NCBI RefSeq assembly: GCF_014651615.1
Contig: NZ_BMXF01000006.1
Coordinates: 234,210-298,209 of the forward strand
Direction: 5' to 3'
DNA length: 64,000 nucleotides
Source: Persicitalea jodogahamensis
GTDB lineage: Bacteria; Bacteroidota; Bacteroidia; Cytophagales; Spirosomataceae
In this document: piece after piece, positions 33,658 through 42,414 of the stretch
How the letters are laid out: each line of letters starts with the position of its first letter
Numbering within the stretch: the first letter of the stretch is position 1
The notes under the pieces: generated by a model
What the model was told of the DNA's origin: nothing
The model's input: only the letters and a program-made list of their open reading frames with translations
Databases searched by the model: none
Translations under genes and position numbers: made by a program

Positions 33658-34052
33658 GGGTAAGGAGTTGAGGGATAGATGCAGTAAAAATAATACAATG
33701 CCCAACAGATACAATATCCCCCTTAATAGTTGAAAGGTTAAAAAGGTAAGTTTTTATTTTTCACCCGTTTTAATACTTCCCTGCTTTGCCTGTCGGTGAA
33801 GTATGCATACTGCCCCAAATGATTTTCTAACCCAGCCCTTCTGCTTCGCTGGCAGTAGTTTTTAGTTTGTGTATATCCCCACATTCACGTGCAACATGGC
33901 GTTGATGGTGTTGCTCAATGTGCAGAACGCGAACCGCAAAAAATACATCACTCACAACTTACTTCCAGGTGTTGAGCATGATAAAATGGGCCAGACGACG
34001 TTCTGGTTATAACCCGGGAGTAGAAATTACTCACTAACTATATCCACCCATT
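33658..34052. other. Divergent intergenic region, no gene seen
   Basis: This 395-bp stretch separates the minus-strand repeat protein from the plus-strand SGNH gene. On the minus strand TACCTTTT (about 33740) is one mismatch from TAnnTTTG and may drive the repeat protein. I see no clear hairpin, RNA gene or coding frame. Confidence 0.4.
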
Positions 34053-35462
34053 ATGAAAAAAGTGATGAAATTTTGGGCAACCCTTGCGGGTAGTCTAATC
34101 GTAATTTGGGCCCTGTTTCGTGGGTATGATGCACAATTTGGCAATGATGACGCACTAGTAGGCGACATCAATCTGGATACATTGCTTAAGTACCTGCTGG
34201 TGGGTGTCGGGCTGCTGGCTGCTGCTACGTTGGGGACACGTTCCAGGCACGGCTGGCTGGCCAATGGATCTGCCTCTGTTTGCGGACTGTTGCTTTTCTG
34301 GGTACTGGCCGAGACTATTTGCTTTGGCCTGATTAATCTGGGGCTTACAGATGCCCCGCCGCCCTTTCACTCTCGGGTCAGGCTCAACAAAAACTGGGTG
34401 TCGTACGAAAAACAATTTTGGGGGGATATCAGCCCCGAATTTGGCCGCTGGCGCTTACCAAACAGTTCGATTCGGGTGCCTATCTGCAACGGCGATTCTG
34501 TTTTATTGACTAGTAATTCCTACGGGATGCGGGATGCCGAGCGACAGCTCGCTAGTCCCGGATCTACCGTGCGGGCCGTATTGCTGGGCGACTCTTTCAT
34601 GGAAGGCTACATGGTCGATGCGCCTTTACGCTATTCTAATTTGCTGGAAACCAAAACGGGTCGTGAACACCTCAATTTCGGAATCAACGGCACTAGCCCG
34701 ATTAACTACTACCTGACTTATAAATACCTGGCCCGGCAGTTTGAGCATGAGGTAGTAATTGTTGCCTTGCTTCCGGCTAATGACTTTGAGGATTATTCGG
34801 AGGCTGCGAAAACTGGGCTGCTGCGCTATCCGATCTATCGTCCCTACTGGGAAGGTAACCTGCCTGATCTGAATCTTAAATATTCACTGAAAAATATTGA
34901 TCAGTCAGTAGCAGCGCCAGTCAACAGACAGCGACCCGCCCAGGTACAGGAATCCGTAGATTCGGTGTTTCACTCCATGCCGTGGGGCAAAAGAATTGCG
35001 GCGGAACTTACCTTGAATTCCTATGCATATGCCTATGCTATGAACTGGGTGAGAAAATCTGCAAATAGCCACCTCGAACCGATGAATAGTTTCGCCAGTA
35101 AATCCTTTGTGAGTCGCTGGGCAGCATTCGGCCATTCGTTGGAAGAGTTGCTTAAAGCTACTCAGGGAAAAAAGGTGATTCTGTTGGGTATGCCTGTCTT
35201 ATCCGACGTATACGCTTACGAAAAAGTACCCGAAGATGATTTTTCGCCGAAAATCCAGACGCTCTGCCATAAATATGGGGCAACCTATATCAATATTTTG
35301 CCCATTGTTCACAGGTTGGGACCAAAAGAGTGGTCTTCTTTTTATATCCCATGTGATGGGCATTTCTCTGCCAAAGGCGAAAAGCTGGTGGCCAATATAA
35401 TACTCAACGATCCTGTTTACCGCGAGGCAATGGGGCTGGAAAATGCAGAAGAATGTTTTTGA
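34053..35462 (+). CDS. Membrane-anchored SGNH/GDSL-like hydrolase
   Basis: 469 residues. Two or three membrane helices lie at the N terminus (about 7-24, 45-63, 72-95), followed by a linker and an SGNH domain (about 165-455). The blocks are visible: AVLLGDSFMEGYM (Ser181), NFGINGTSPINYYL (Gly), ALLPANDFEDY (Asn243) and CDGHFSAKGEKLVA (Asp435, His437). By family knowledge such enzymes are esterases or O-acetyl/acyl transferases acting on cell-wall or surface sugars; the substrate is unknown. The closest general type is the AlgX/DltD-like membrane SGNH proteins. No operon partner is visible; the next gene converges on it. Confidence 0.82.
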   Translation: MKKVMKFWATLAGSLIVIWALFRGYDAQFGNDDALVGDINLDTLLKYLLVGVGLLAAATLGTRSRHGWLANGSASVCGLLLFWVLAETICFGLINLGLTDAPPPFHSRVRLNKNWVSYEKQFWGDISPEFGRWRLPNSSIRVPICNGDSVLLTSNSYGMRDAERQLASPGSTVRAVLLGDSFMEGYMVDAPLRYSNLLETKTGREHLNFGINGTSPINYYLTYKYLARQFEHEVVIVALLPANDFEDYSEAAKTGLLRYPIYRPYWEGNLPDLNLKYSLKNIDQSVAAPVNRQRPAQVQESVDSVFHSMPWGKRIAAELTLNSYAYAYAMNWVRKSANSHLEPMNSFASKSFVSRWAAFGHSLEELLKATQGKKVILLGMPVLSDVYAYEKVPEDDFSPKIQTLCHKYGATYINILPIVHRLGPKEWSSFYIPCDGHFSAKGEKLVANIILNDPVYREAMGLENAEECF

Positions 35463-35529
35463 GCCAATGCAAGCAGCTCGGTTCATTGCGGCTGGTATGC
35501 CTAGCGCCAGGAACCCAGAGACAGCTAGT

Positions 35530-36972
35530 TTATTTCTGTTTCAACCACTTATCCGCCTCAACGATTGGCAACGGATAATCTCTCCCTAAAATAACTCCGT
35601 GTTCCTGCTGCTCATCGGGCGTGAGTTGCCAAACCCGGTGAATTTTGTCAGCGGGTACTTTACCCAGTTCGGGTAGCCAGTACTTTACGTATTCGCCTTC
35701 GGCATCGTAGCGCGTGGCCTGGGAATATTGGTTGAAGTAGCGGTCCTGACGCGGGTCGTTACCGACACCCGCTACGTAGTTCCAGTTGCCCCAGTTGCTG
35801 CACACATCGTAGTCAATGAGAAGACTTTCGAACCAGGCCGCGCCCCAGGTCCAGTCGAGGCCCAGGTCGTGGGCCAGAAAGCTGGCCACATTCTGTCGCC
35901 CGCGGTTGGACATGAAGCCCGTCGCGACGATCTCACGCATATTGGCATCTACAAAGGGAACGCCGGTCTGGCCCGTTTTCCACTTTTCAAAAAGGTCGCG
36001 GTCGTGCCGCCAGCGCTTGTCTTTCTCCAGTTTCAGGCCGGAGGGCTTGAAAAGACGTGTCCCCCAGCGCAGCATCACGAAGTGGAAGAAATCCCGCCAG
36101 AGTAGTTCAAAAATCAGCCAGTAAGTCGAGTCGTTGGCCGTGCGCTCGGCTTCGTACTTCTTCACTTCCTCGTAAATGCGCCGGGGCGACAGGCAGCCCA
36201 GGGACAGCCAAGCCGAAAATTTGGAGGAATAGTCGGGCCCCAGCATCCCGTTGCGAGTTTCTTTGTAAGAAGCAATATTATCGCTTTCCCATAAATAATC
36301 ATGCAGTCTCCGGAGACCGGCCGTTTCGCCGCCCTGGAAGTCGAGCACACCTTTTGGATCCAGGTCTACTATTTCTTCTTCCGCAAAGCCGAGTTCTTCG
36401 AGCGTAGGAATCTCACCCGCTTCATAGTCGGCTCGAGGTAGTTCAACCCCTTCGGGGGTGCTCACCGTGGGTCGCACGGTCGCGTTCTTCTCAACTACCT
36501 TCCGAAAGTCTGTAAATACGTCGGGCAATCGGTTGATCGCAAAAGGTAAGTCGCGTACGTGGTATAGCGTGGACATCCAGGTAAAGGCCATGTCCACGTT
36601 CAGCTGTTTAAGCCTTTTACTCAGCGACGACTCCACATCGGTCTCTTCCTGGGCTATTTCTTTGCTGAGGTGCAGCTCGTCTACATCATAGTTCTGAGCC
36701 AGTTCGGCCAGTACCCGCTCCGGTTCACCGACTCGCACCAACAAGTCACTGCCCGCTTTCCGCAGCGAAGCGCGGAGGTCAGCTACGCTTTCTATGATAA
36801 ACCGCGCGCGGTAAACGCCCGTCTTGCGAAAGCCCAGCGAATTTTTGCCAAATAATCTTGGATCGAAAACAAAAACGGGAAGTACTTCGTCGGCTTTTTG
36901 AGTGGCTTTTAACAAGCCCTCATTGTCGTGAAGGCGCAGGTCGTTTCGAAACCAGTAAATGAAGCGTTTCAT
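35530..36972 (-). CDS. DASH-type cryptochrome / photolyase-family protein
   Basis: 480 residues starting MKRFIYWFRNDLRLHDNEGL. The N-terminal antenna-binding alpha/beta domain (1-130) is followed by the helical FAD domain (about 200-470). The FAD and tryptophan-chain motifs include NMREIVATGFMSNRGRQNVA, LDWTWGAAWFE, NWGNWNYVAGVGNDPRQDRY and FNQYSQATRYD, typical of DASH cryptochromes. These repair cyclobutane pyrimidine dimers in single-stranded DNA by blue light and may also act as photoreceptors. It is monocistronic by appearance. Confidence 0.94.
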   Translation of the reverse strand: MKRFIYWFRNDLRLHDNEGLLKATQKADEVLPVFVFDPRLFGKNSLGFRKTGVYRARFIIESVADLRASLRKAGSDLLVRVGEPERVLAELAQNYDVDELHLSKEIAQEETDVESSLSKRLKQLNVDMAFTWMSTLYHVRDLPFAINRLPDVFTDFRKVVEKNATVRPTVSTPEGVELPRADYEAGEIPTLEELGFAEEEIVDLDPKGVLDFQGGETAGLRRLHDYLWESDNIASYKETRNGMLGPDYSSKFSAWLSLGCLSPRRIYEEVKKYEAERTANDSTYWLIFELLWRDFFHFVMLRWGTRLFKPSGLKLEKDKRWRHDRDLFEKWKTGQTGVPFVDANMREIVATGFMSNRGRQNVASFLAHDLGLDWTWGAAWFESLLIDYDVCSNWGNWNYVAGVGNDPRQDRYFNQYSQATRYDAEGEYVKYWLPELGKVPADKIHRVWQLTPDEQQEHGVILGRDYPLPIVEADKWLKQK

Positions 36973-37047
36973 TTATAAGCGTACAGTTGAAAGTTGTGTG
37001 CAGTAACAGGCTTTTTCCGGAAAAGCCACAAACATACAGTATTCGTT

Positions 37048-38409
37048 TCATTCCTTCCTGATCCAGCCTTTGGTTCCGGCCTTGTCCAGCTCCACTAATT
37101 CAAAATCGCCGCTCGTGCCCAGGACAGTAAGGACGGCTGATTCGTTCAGGACCTGGTATACCGCCGCGTCAGGGAAGGCTTCATCGTAGATGGGCGTGGC
37201 AGGGGCAAGTTTCGCTTTGCGAATGGATGGACCAATGTCGCGAACCGCCGATGCGGGCAAGTAGCCTTCGGTTTCGCCGGGTGTCCTGACCCGCAACCAG
37301 CCGCCGGAGCCCCCCAGAACCAAAACAACCTGGTTTCTGTCCAGCGATTCGACAGTTTCAGATTTGTTCTCGGGAGTCAGTCGCAGCCGCGTATTGGTAA
37401 CGACGCGCGCGGTGTCGCCGAGTTCGTCAGCATCAGGTAGTTTTTGCTTCGGTTCGCCCAACCCCAACCGGATAAAGGGTAACGGATCGATGGCTCCCCG
37501 ACCACCCGACTGATAAATACCAAAGTGCAAATGCGGTCCGGTAGTGCGGGCATTGCCCGTGTTGCCCACAAAGCCCAATGTGTCACCTAATTTAACCCGT
37601 TTGCCCGATGTGACATTGAAGCTGTCCAGATGCGCGTAATAAAGGTTCAGGCCGTGAGATTGGTCGGAAAGGAAGATGACATTGCCACCTAGGCCGTTGG
37701 TGCCTACCCGCGACACGAAACCGTCGATAGCCGCCAGGGCGGGCGTACCGCGTGAGGCAAAAATATCCACTCCTTCGTGGCTGCGCCGTCCGCCGTCGCG
37801 GTTGGCTCCCCAAAAGCTGCTGATTTGCTTGCTGTTGCGGCCCTCTACCGGAAAAGCAAGCAGCGGCTCACGCGTAACAGAAAGCGTGTACCGCCCGCTC
37901 CTCAATAGCTCAGGCTGAACGCGAATGAGGTGCGTGCGACTGCGCTTGACTTCCCAGCGCAAACCCGTTGTATCGGCCTTGGCTGAAAGTACCCGCGATG
38001 GTTTCCGCTGATCGTCCAGTTCAAAAACATCCACGAAAACCTTCGTCTGGTTCCGGCCCGTTGTATCGCCAGTTGCTCGGCCCTGCACAGATACTTCTAT
38101 GGACAACACATCGCCGCGCTCCGCCTGAATGCGGTAGCCGACGGCCAGCGGCGACTGCGCCGGAAAGTACCCGCTCTCGCGATAGGGCAGTGTGATGAGC
38201 AGCGAGTCCCGTAAGGACCGTTCGGAAGCCGCGATCCACTGCGATCCCAGCGCGGTTTCGTCCAGATTAGCCGCTTTCAGAGATCGTTCGTATTGCTCGT
38301 GCGGCGAGGAAGAGGTGAAAATTCCCTGTCCGGGGCCGAAAACTTCACAGGAAGTCAGCAGCGCGGCGAAGAGAAGCAGCAGAAGGTGTTTCAAAAAGTA
38401 ATTTTTCAT
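37048..38409 (-). CDS. M23 metallopeptidase lipoprotein with SH3 domains
   Basis: 453 residues. The leader MKNYFLKHLLLLLFAALLTSC makes it a lipoprotein (Cys21). A beta-rich part (about 70-190) precedes an M23/LytM domain (about 200-320; SFWGANRDGGRRSHEGVDIF, GGNVIFLSDQSHGLNLYYAH, TTGPHLHFGIY), with the zinc ligands in HEGVD and HLHFG. Two bacterial SH3-like segments follow (about 345-453; NTRLRLTPENKSETVESL, LVELDKAGTKGWIRK). Such proteins cut the peptide cross-bridges of peptidoglycan or, if inactive, control amidases; here the metal ligands are kept. It faces the periplasm. Confidence 0.92.
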   Translation of the reverse strand: MKNYFLKHLLLLLFAALLTSCEVFGPGQGIFTSSSPHEQYERSLKAANLDETALGSQWIAASERSLRDSLLITLPYRESGYFPAQSPLAVGYRIQAERGDVLSIEVSVQGRATGDTTGRNQTKVFVDVFELDDQRKPSRVLSAKADTTGLRWEVKRSRTHLIRVQPELLRSGRYTLSVTREPLLAFPVEGRNSKQISSFWGANRDGGRRSHEGVDIFASRGTPALAAIDGFVSRVGTNGLGGNVIFLSDQSHGLNLYYAHLDSFNVTSGKRVKLGDTLGFVGNTGNARTTGPHLHFGIYQSGGRGAIDPLPFIRLGLGEPKQKLPDADELGDTARVVTNTRLRLTPENKSETVESLDRNQVVLVLGGSGGWLRVRTPGETEGYLPASAVRDIGPSIRKAKLAPATPIYDEAFPDAAVYQVLNESAVLTVLGTSGDFELVELDKAGTKGWIRKE

Positions 38410-38488
38410 TCGACAGTTGTAGATTGAAGACGAATAGGAGTACGTTTTTTGCCAAAAAACTTCGTGCCTTCATGCATGATAAATAATG

Positions 38489-38520
38489 AACAGCCCTCGC
38501 CTTTTGGGACGAGGGCTGTT
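38489..38520 (-). terminator. Terminator after the PorE-like gene
   Basis: AACAGCCCTCG and CGAGGGCTGTT pair perfectly with a 10-nt loop. It lies 44 bp past the stop at 38564. Confidence 0.8.
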
Positions 38521-38563
38521 TCAAACAAGACATTTTTGCTTCGGGAAAACGAAGAATCCTGAC

Positions 38564-40591
38564 TTAGTAACTCAATACCGTGAACTCTGTCCGGCGGTTG
38601 CGCTGGTGTTCTTCTTCAGTCTTGGCATTCTGCACGATGAGCTGCCGTTCGCCGTATCCTTTGGCGGTAAGGCGGTCGGCATCGATCCCCCTTGAAATCA
38701 GGTAGTTTACGGCCGATTGTGCCCGTTGTTGCGAGAGCCTGTCGTTGTAAGCGTCGGTGGCACGGGCATCGGTGTGGGAGGCAAGCTCGATTTTAAGGGT
38801 CGGATTGTCTTTCAGGACTTGCACCAATTTATCCAACTCGACGGCGGCATCAGTCCGGATGTCGTACTTATCCAGGTCGTAATAGATATTCTCCAGCGTG
38901 AACGTCTTGTTCAGTTCCAGGTCGTCGAGTTTGATCGTGACGCGGTAAGTCGTGTCGGTAAGTACCTTGTTGAGGAAAATCGGCGGGATACTCTTGCCAT
39001 CCATCGAAAAGGGCTCGCGCTTGGAAATGAAGCCCTTTTTCTCCACCAGAAGTACGTAGTCTTTACCCTCTTCCAAATTGTAGCGGCCAAAATTTCCTGC
39101 GTCGCCCGTCGTCAACTGCGCCAGCTCCACATCCGCACTATCCGACAGGATGCGTACTTTGGCAGAGTCGATCGGGGCGGGCGTGGCGTTGTTAGTCAGC
39201 ACTGTACCCGCCAGGAAGTACCGTACTACCTTGCGTTCTCCCTTGATATAAAGCGGATTATTGGGATTCAGCGGACTCGTGGGATCGTTCTGCGCCAGGA
39301 TAGTCGAATCGACTTCTTCCACCACGGGATTAGAGAAGAAATAGATGTCGTCGTCGCCTTTGCCGCCGGGGCGGTTGGAAGCAAAGAAACCATTTTCCTG
39401 ATCTTCCATGAATACCAGCCCGAAATCGTCCTGGGGAGTATTGAAAGGAATACCCATGTTCTCGATGGAAATGATTCCCTGCGAACGCGTAGCCACAAAA
39501 AGGTCGAGTTTGCCCAGACCGGGATGTCCGTCGGAGGCAAAGTACAATTTATTGTCAGGCGACACATAAGGAAACATTTCGTCACCGGCAGTATTGATGT
39601 CTTTGCCCAAATTCACGGGTTTGCTGAAACGACCTGAGGCATCCATATTGGTACGATACAGGTCGATGCCACCGGCCCCGCCTGCGCGGTTGGAGGCGAA
39701 GTACAGCGTCTTGCCATCGCGCGAGAAAGCCGGGGAGCCATCCCAGGCTAGTGAGTCGTTCACGGGCAGGTAGTTGGGTTCGGTCCATTGACCGTTCACG
39801 AGGCGGCTCATGTACAGATCCACATCCACGGCGCCTTTGCGCTTACCGGTGTTGCCACGGGCAAATACGAGTGTCTTGCCGTCGGGCGAGAAAGCCGGGG
39901 AGCCTTCGTTGGCTTCCTCAGCAAAAATAGTAGAACTAAACAGAGTCGGGCTGCTGCTGGCTTCGCTGGGTTGCTCGCCAATGTTTACTTTGTAGAGGCC
40001 CAGCATGGCCTGACCGTTATTTTTGTAAATCTTCTCTTTTTTGGAAGCCGACATGACCAGTTCATTGCCTAATATGGTTGGCGAAAACTCGGCACCGGGC
40101 GTGTTGAATGGCATATCCAGGACTGTCACCTCCGCCTTTTTTTGTTTGATCAGGTCAGTGATTTTCAACGTCTCCACCTCACGGGCGGCCCGCTCTTTCA
40201 GGGTTTTGTCGGCCGTTTGGTTTTCGGTGAACTGCGCAAATTCCTGTCTGGCTTCGTCGTACTGGCCGGAAGCTTTTAATGCGTAGGCGTACTGAAAACG
40301 GGCGTTGGGGTCGGTAGTGCCCGCTTCCATTGCTTTCTTATAGTAGGGAATGGCCTCCTGATAACGGTTAGAAAGGCGATACGATTCGGCGATGAAGTAG
40401 TTGGTCTGTGCGGGATCGTAGTTGCCTTCGGCAGCCCTCTGGAAATCCTTCAAGGCCAGGTCATATTCTCCGTTGTCAAACCGCTTGACCCCGTTTTTAT
40501 AGGCCTGCATGGTGGGGTTGCAAGCTTGCAGCAGAAGGCAGAAGCAAACCAATGCGATCCCCGAAAAGGATTTGTTCAAATATTTATTCAT
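38564..40591 (-). CDS. PorE-like OmpA-family lipoprotein (TPR, beta-propeller, CRD, OmpA)
   Basis: 675 residues. A lipoprotein leader (LVCFCLLLQAC) is followed by TPRs (about 30-135), a PD40/WD40-like propeller (about 160-425; SPAFSPDGKTLVFARG, SPAFSRDGKTLYFASNRAGG), a carboxypeptidase-regulatory-like domain (about 455-550) and a C-terminal OmpA domain (about 565-675; IYYDLDKYDIRTDAAVELDK, ASHTDARATDAYNDRLSQQR). This order is that of PorE, the lipoprotein that tethers the type IX secretion system to peptidoglycan. Many paralogues with the same order exist in Cytophagales, so an assignment to T9SS is likely but not certain. Confidence 0.85.
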   Translation of the reverse strand: MNKYLNKSFSGIALVCFCLLLQACNPTMQAYKNGVKRFDNGEYDLALKDFQRAAEGNYDPAQTNYFIAESYRLSNRYQEAIPYYKKAMEAGTTDPNARFQYAYALKASGQYDEARQEFAQFTENQTADKTLKERAAREVETLKITDLIKQKKAEVTVLDMPFNTPGAEFSPTILGNELVMSASKKEKIYKNNGQAMLGLYKVNIGEQPSEASSSPTLFSSTIFAEEANEGSPAFSPDGKTLVFARGNTGKRKGAVDVDLYMSRLVNGQWTEPNYLPVNDSLAWDGSPAFSRDGKTLYFASNRAGGAGGIDLYRTNMDASGRFSKPVNLGKDINTAGDEMFPYVSPDNKLYFASDGHPGLGKLDLFVATRSQGIISIENMGIPFNTPQDDFGLVFMEDQENGFFASNRPGGKGDDDIYFFSNPVVEEVDSTILAQNDPTSPLNPNNPLYIKGERKVVRYFLAGTVLTNNATPAPIDSAKVRILSDSADVELAQLTTGDAGNFGRYNLEEGKDYVLLVEKKGFISKREPFSMDGKSIPPIFLNKVLTDTTYRVTIKLDDLELNKTFTLENIYYDLDKYDIRTDAAVELDKLVQVLKDNPTLKIELASHTDARATDAYNDRLSQQRAQSAVNYLISRGIDADRLTAKGYGERQLIVQNAKTEEEHQRNRRTEFTVLSY

Positions 40592-40754
40592 AAGTTCATT
40601 AAGGAAATTCTACGTTGAACTAACGATTTTTTTTGGGAAAAATTGAAACAGGCCATCGGCTGCGGGTTAACAGCTTTCGGCTTTTCGGAAACATAGCAAT
40701 GGTGTAGCGGGTAGTCAGTCAGAAGCACGCTCCACGTCAAACTGCCCCCTGAAG

Positions 40755-42224
40755 TCATTCCCCCTGCATCAGAGAATAACCCACTTCTCCGTCAAAAGTA
40801 TAGAGGTTTTCGGTTTTAATCGTGTCGAAACCCTTTTCGTTCAATAATGCGAGCTGTTTCCAGATTGTCGTTTTATCAAGAGCTCCATCCAAACCCGCTT
40901 TGCCCTTAAAACGACAACGCCAATGGTCGGTGCAGAAGGTTTCCGGTACGCCGTCAGGGTAGACCTTTACGCCACGATTGGTGATCATTTTCAATTCCAG
41001 GGGTGAATCTGATAAGGCGGAAATTGCGTCACCCAATTGGCGGGCGGTGCCTTCGTTCCAATCCAGGAAGATATCCACGCCTACCAGTTCTTTCTTTTGC
41101 GGGGTCTGGCTGGCCGAGCTGATATGGATCGGCTTGGGGGCGGCAGCGTAGCTGATGGTTTTGAAATGCTCCGGTGTCTGGCCCAGGCGCGCGATGACCG
41201 CGTCGGCAAAGCCTTTGGTGCCTACACGCTCCTTGCTCACACCTTCCTGATACACATCACCCGTGTGAATGCCATCCTCAATGGTTTTGAGCCAGGCGTT
41301 ATGAACTTGAGCGGCTACTTCGCCCTGGCCGATGTGGACGAGCATCATAATGGCTCCATTGAGCAGTCCCGATGGGTTGGCAATGCCGCGCCCGGCAATG
41401 TCGGGTGCCGAGCCGTGGATGGCTTCGAACATGGCGCACTGGTCTCCCACGTTGGCCGAACCGCCCATACCAACCGATCCGGCGATTTGGGCCGCGATGT
41501 CGGAAATAATGTCGCCGTAGAGGTTCAGCGTCACGATTACGCCGAAACGCTCCGGCTCGTCGGCCAGCAGGGCCGAGCCAATGTCGATGATCCAGTGTTC
41601 TTTCTCGATGTCGGGATATTCGGCAGCGATTTCGTCGAATACGCGATGGAACAGCCCGTCGGTCATTTTCATGATATTGTCCTTAGAAAGGCAGGTGACC
41701 TTCCGGCGGTTGTAGGCGCGGGCGTACTCGAAGGCGTAGCGAATGATTTTCTCGCAGCCGGGCCGCGAAATCAGTTTCAGGCACTGGGTCATCTGGTTAG
41801 TCTGCCGGTGCTCGATGCCCGTGTAGAGGTCTTCCTCGTTCTCCCGGATGATGACAAGATCCAGCAATGGGTGCTTGGTTTCGACGTAGGGCGAGTACGC
41901 CATGCAGGGCCGTACATTGGCAAATAACCCCAGCGTGGTGCGGGCCGTCACATTCAAACTCTTGTAGCCGCCCCCCTGTGGCGTGGTGATCGGGGCTTTC
42001 AGAAAAACCTTATTCCGGCGAAGTGATTCCCAGTCGCTGGGCTGAATACCCGCCTTACTGCCGCTCTTATATACTTTCTCGCCGATTTCGATGACTTCCG
42101 GCTCAATTTTCGCGCCCGCAGCGTCAAGGATGCGGAGGGTGGCATCCATGATTTCGGGACCGATGCCATCGCCATAAGCGACGGTTACTTTTGTATTTGA
42201 AATAGGGTTACTGGTTGAGATCAT
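40755..42224 (-). CDS. icd: NADP-dependent isocitrate dehydrogenase (long form)
   Basis: Oxidises isocitrate to 2-oxoglutarate and CO2 in the TCA cycle, reducing NADP. 489 residues: the isopropylmalate/isocitrate dehydrogenase core (KVTVAYGDGIGPEIMDATLR, then NVTARTTLGLFANVRPC, DLVIIRENEEDLYTGIEHR, TLNLYGDIISDIAAQIAGS, AIHGSAPDIAGRGIANPSG) is followed by a C-terminal extension of about 150 residues (VGVDIFLDWNEGTARQLGDA to GYSLMQGE), as in the Thermus/Rickettsia-type enzymes. The gene appears to be single, between two envelope-protein genes. The cofactor is inferred from family. Confidence 0.95.
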   Translation of the reverse strand: MISTSNPISNTKVTVAYGDGIGPEIMDATLRILDAAGAKIEPEVIEIGEKVYKSGSKAGIQPSDWESLRRNKVFLKAPITTPQGGGYKSLNVTARTTLGLFANVRPCMAYSPYVETKHPLLDLVIIRENEEDLYTGIEHRQTNQMTQCLKLISRPGCEKIIRYAFEYARAYNRRKVTCLSKDNIMKMTDGLFHRVFDEIAAEYPDIEKEHWIIDIGSALLADEPERFGVIVTLNLYGDIISDIAAQIAGSVGMGGSANVGDQCAMFEAIHGSAPDIAGRGIANPSGLLNGAIMMLVHIGQGEVAAQVHNAWLKTIEDGIHTGDVYQEGVSKERVGTKGFADAVIARLGQTPEHFKTISYAAAPKPIHISSASQTPQKKELVGVDIFLDWNEGTARQLGDAISALSDSPLELKMITNRGVKVYPDGVPETFCTDHWRCRFKGKAGLDGALDKTTIWKQLALLNEKGFDTIKTENLYTFDGEVGYSLMQGE

Positions 42225-42414
42225 TCGGATTTGTGGTAAGTGATAAAGGCAATTGGTTATGGGAAAACAGTGAAAGAGGGACTCACTGAAAAATTATGAT
42301 TTCATTACATCTATTCAATTTCTCAAAATTGAGATTAGGTACTTAGTATACCAAAGAAAGACGGAACAAACCCTCTTGATAAGGATTCATTCCGTCATTC
42401 ATTGGTTGAAACTA

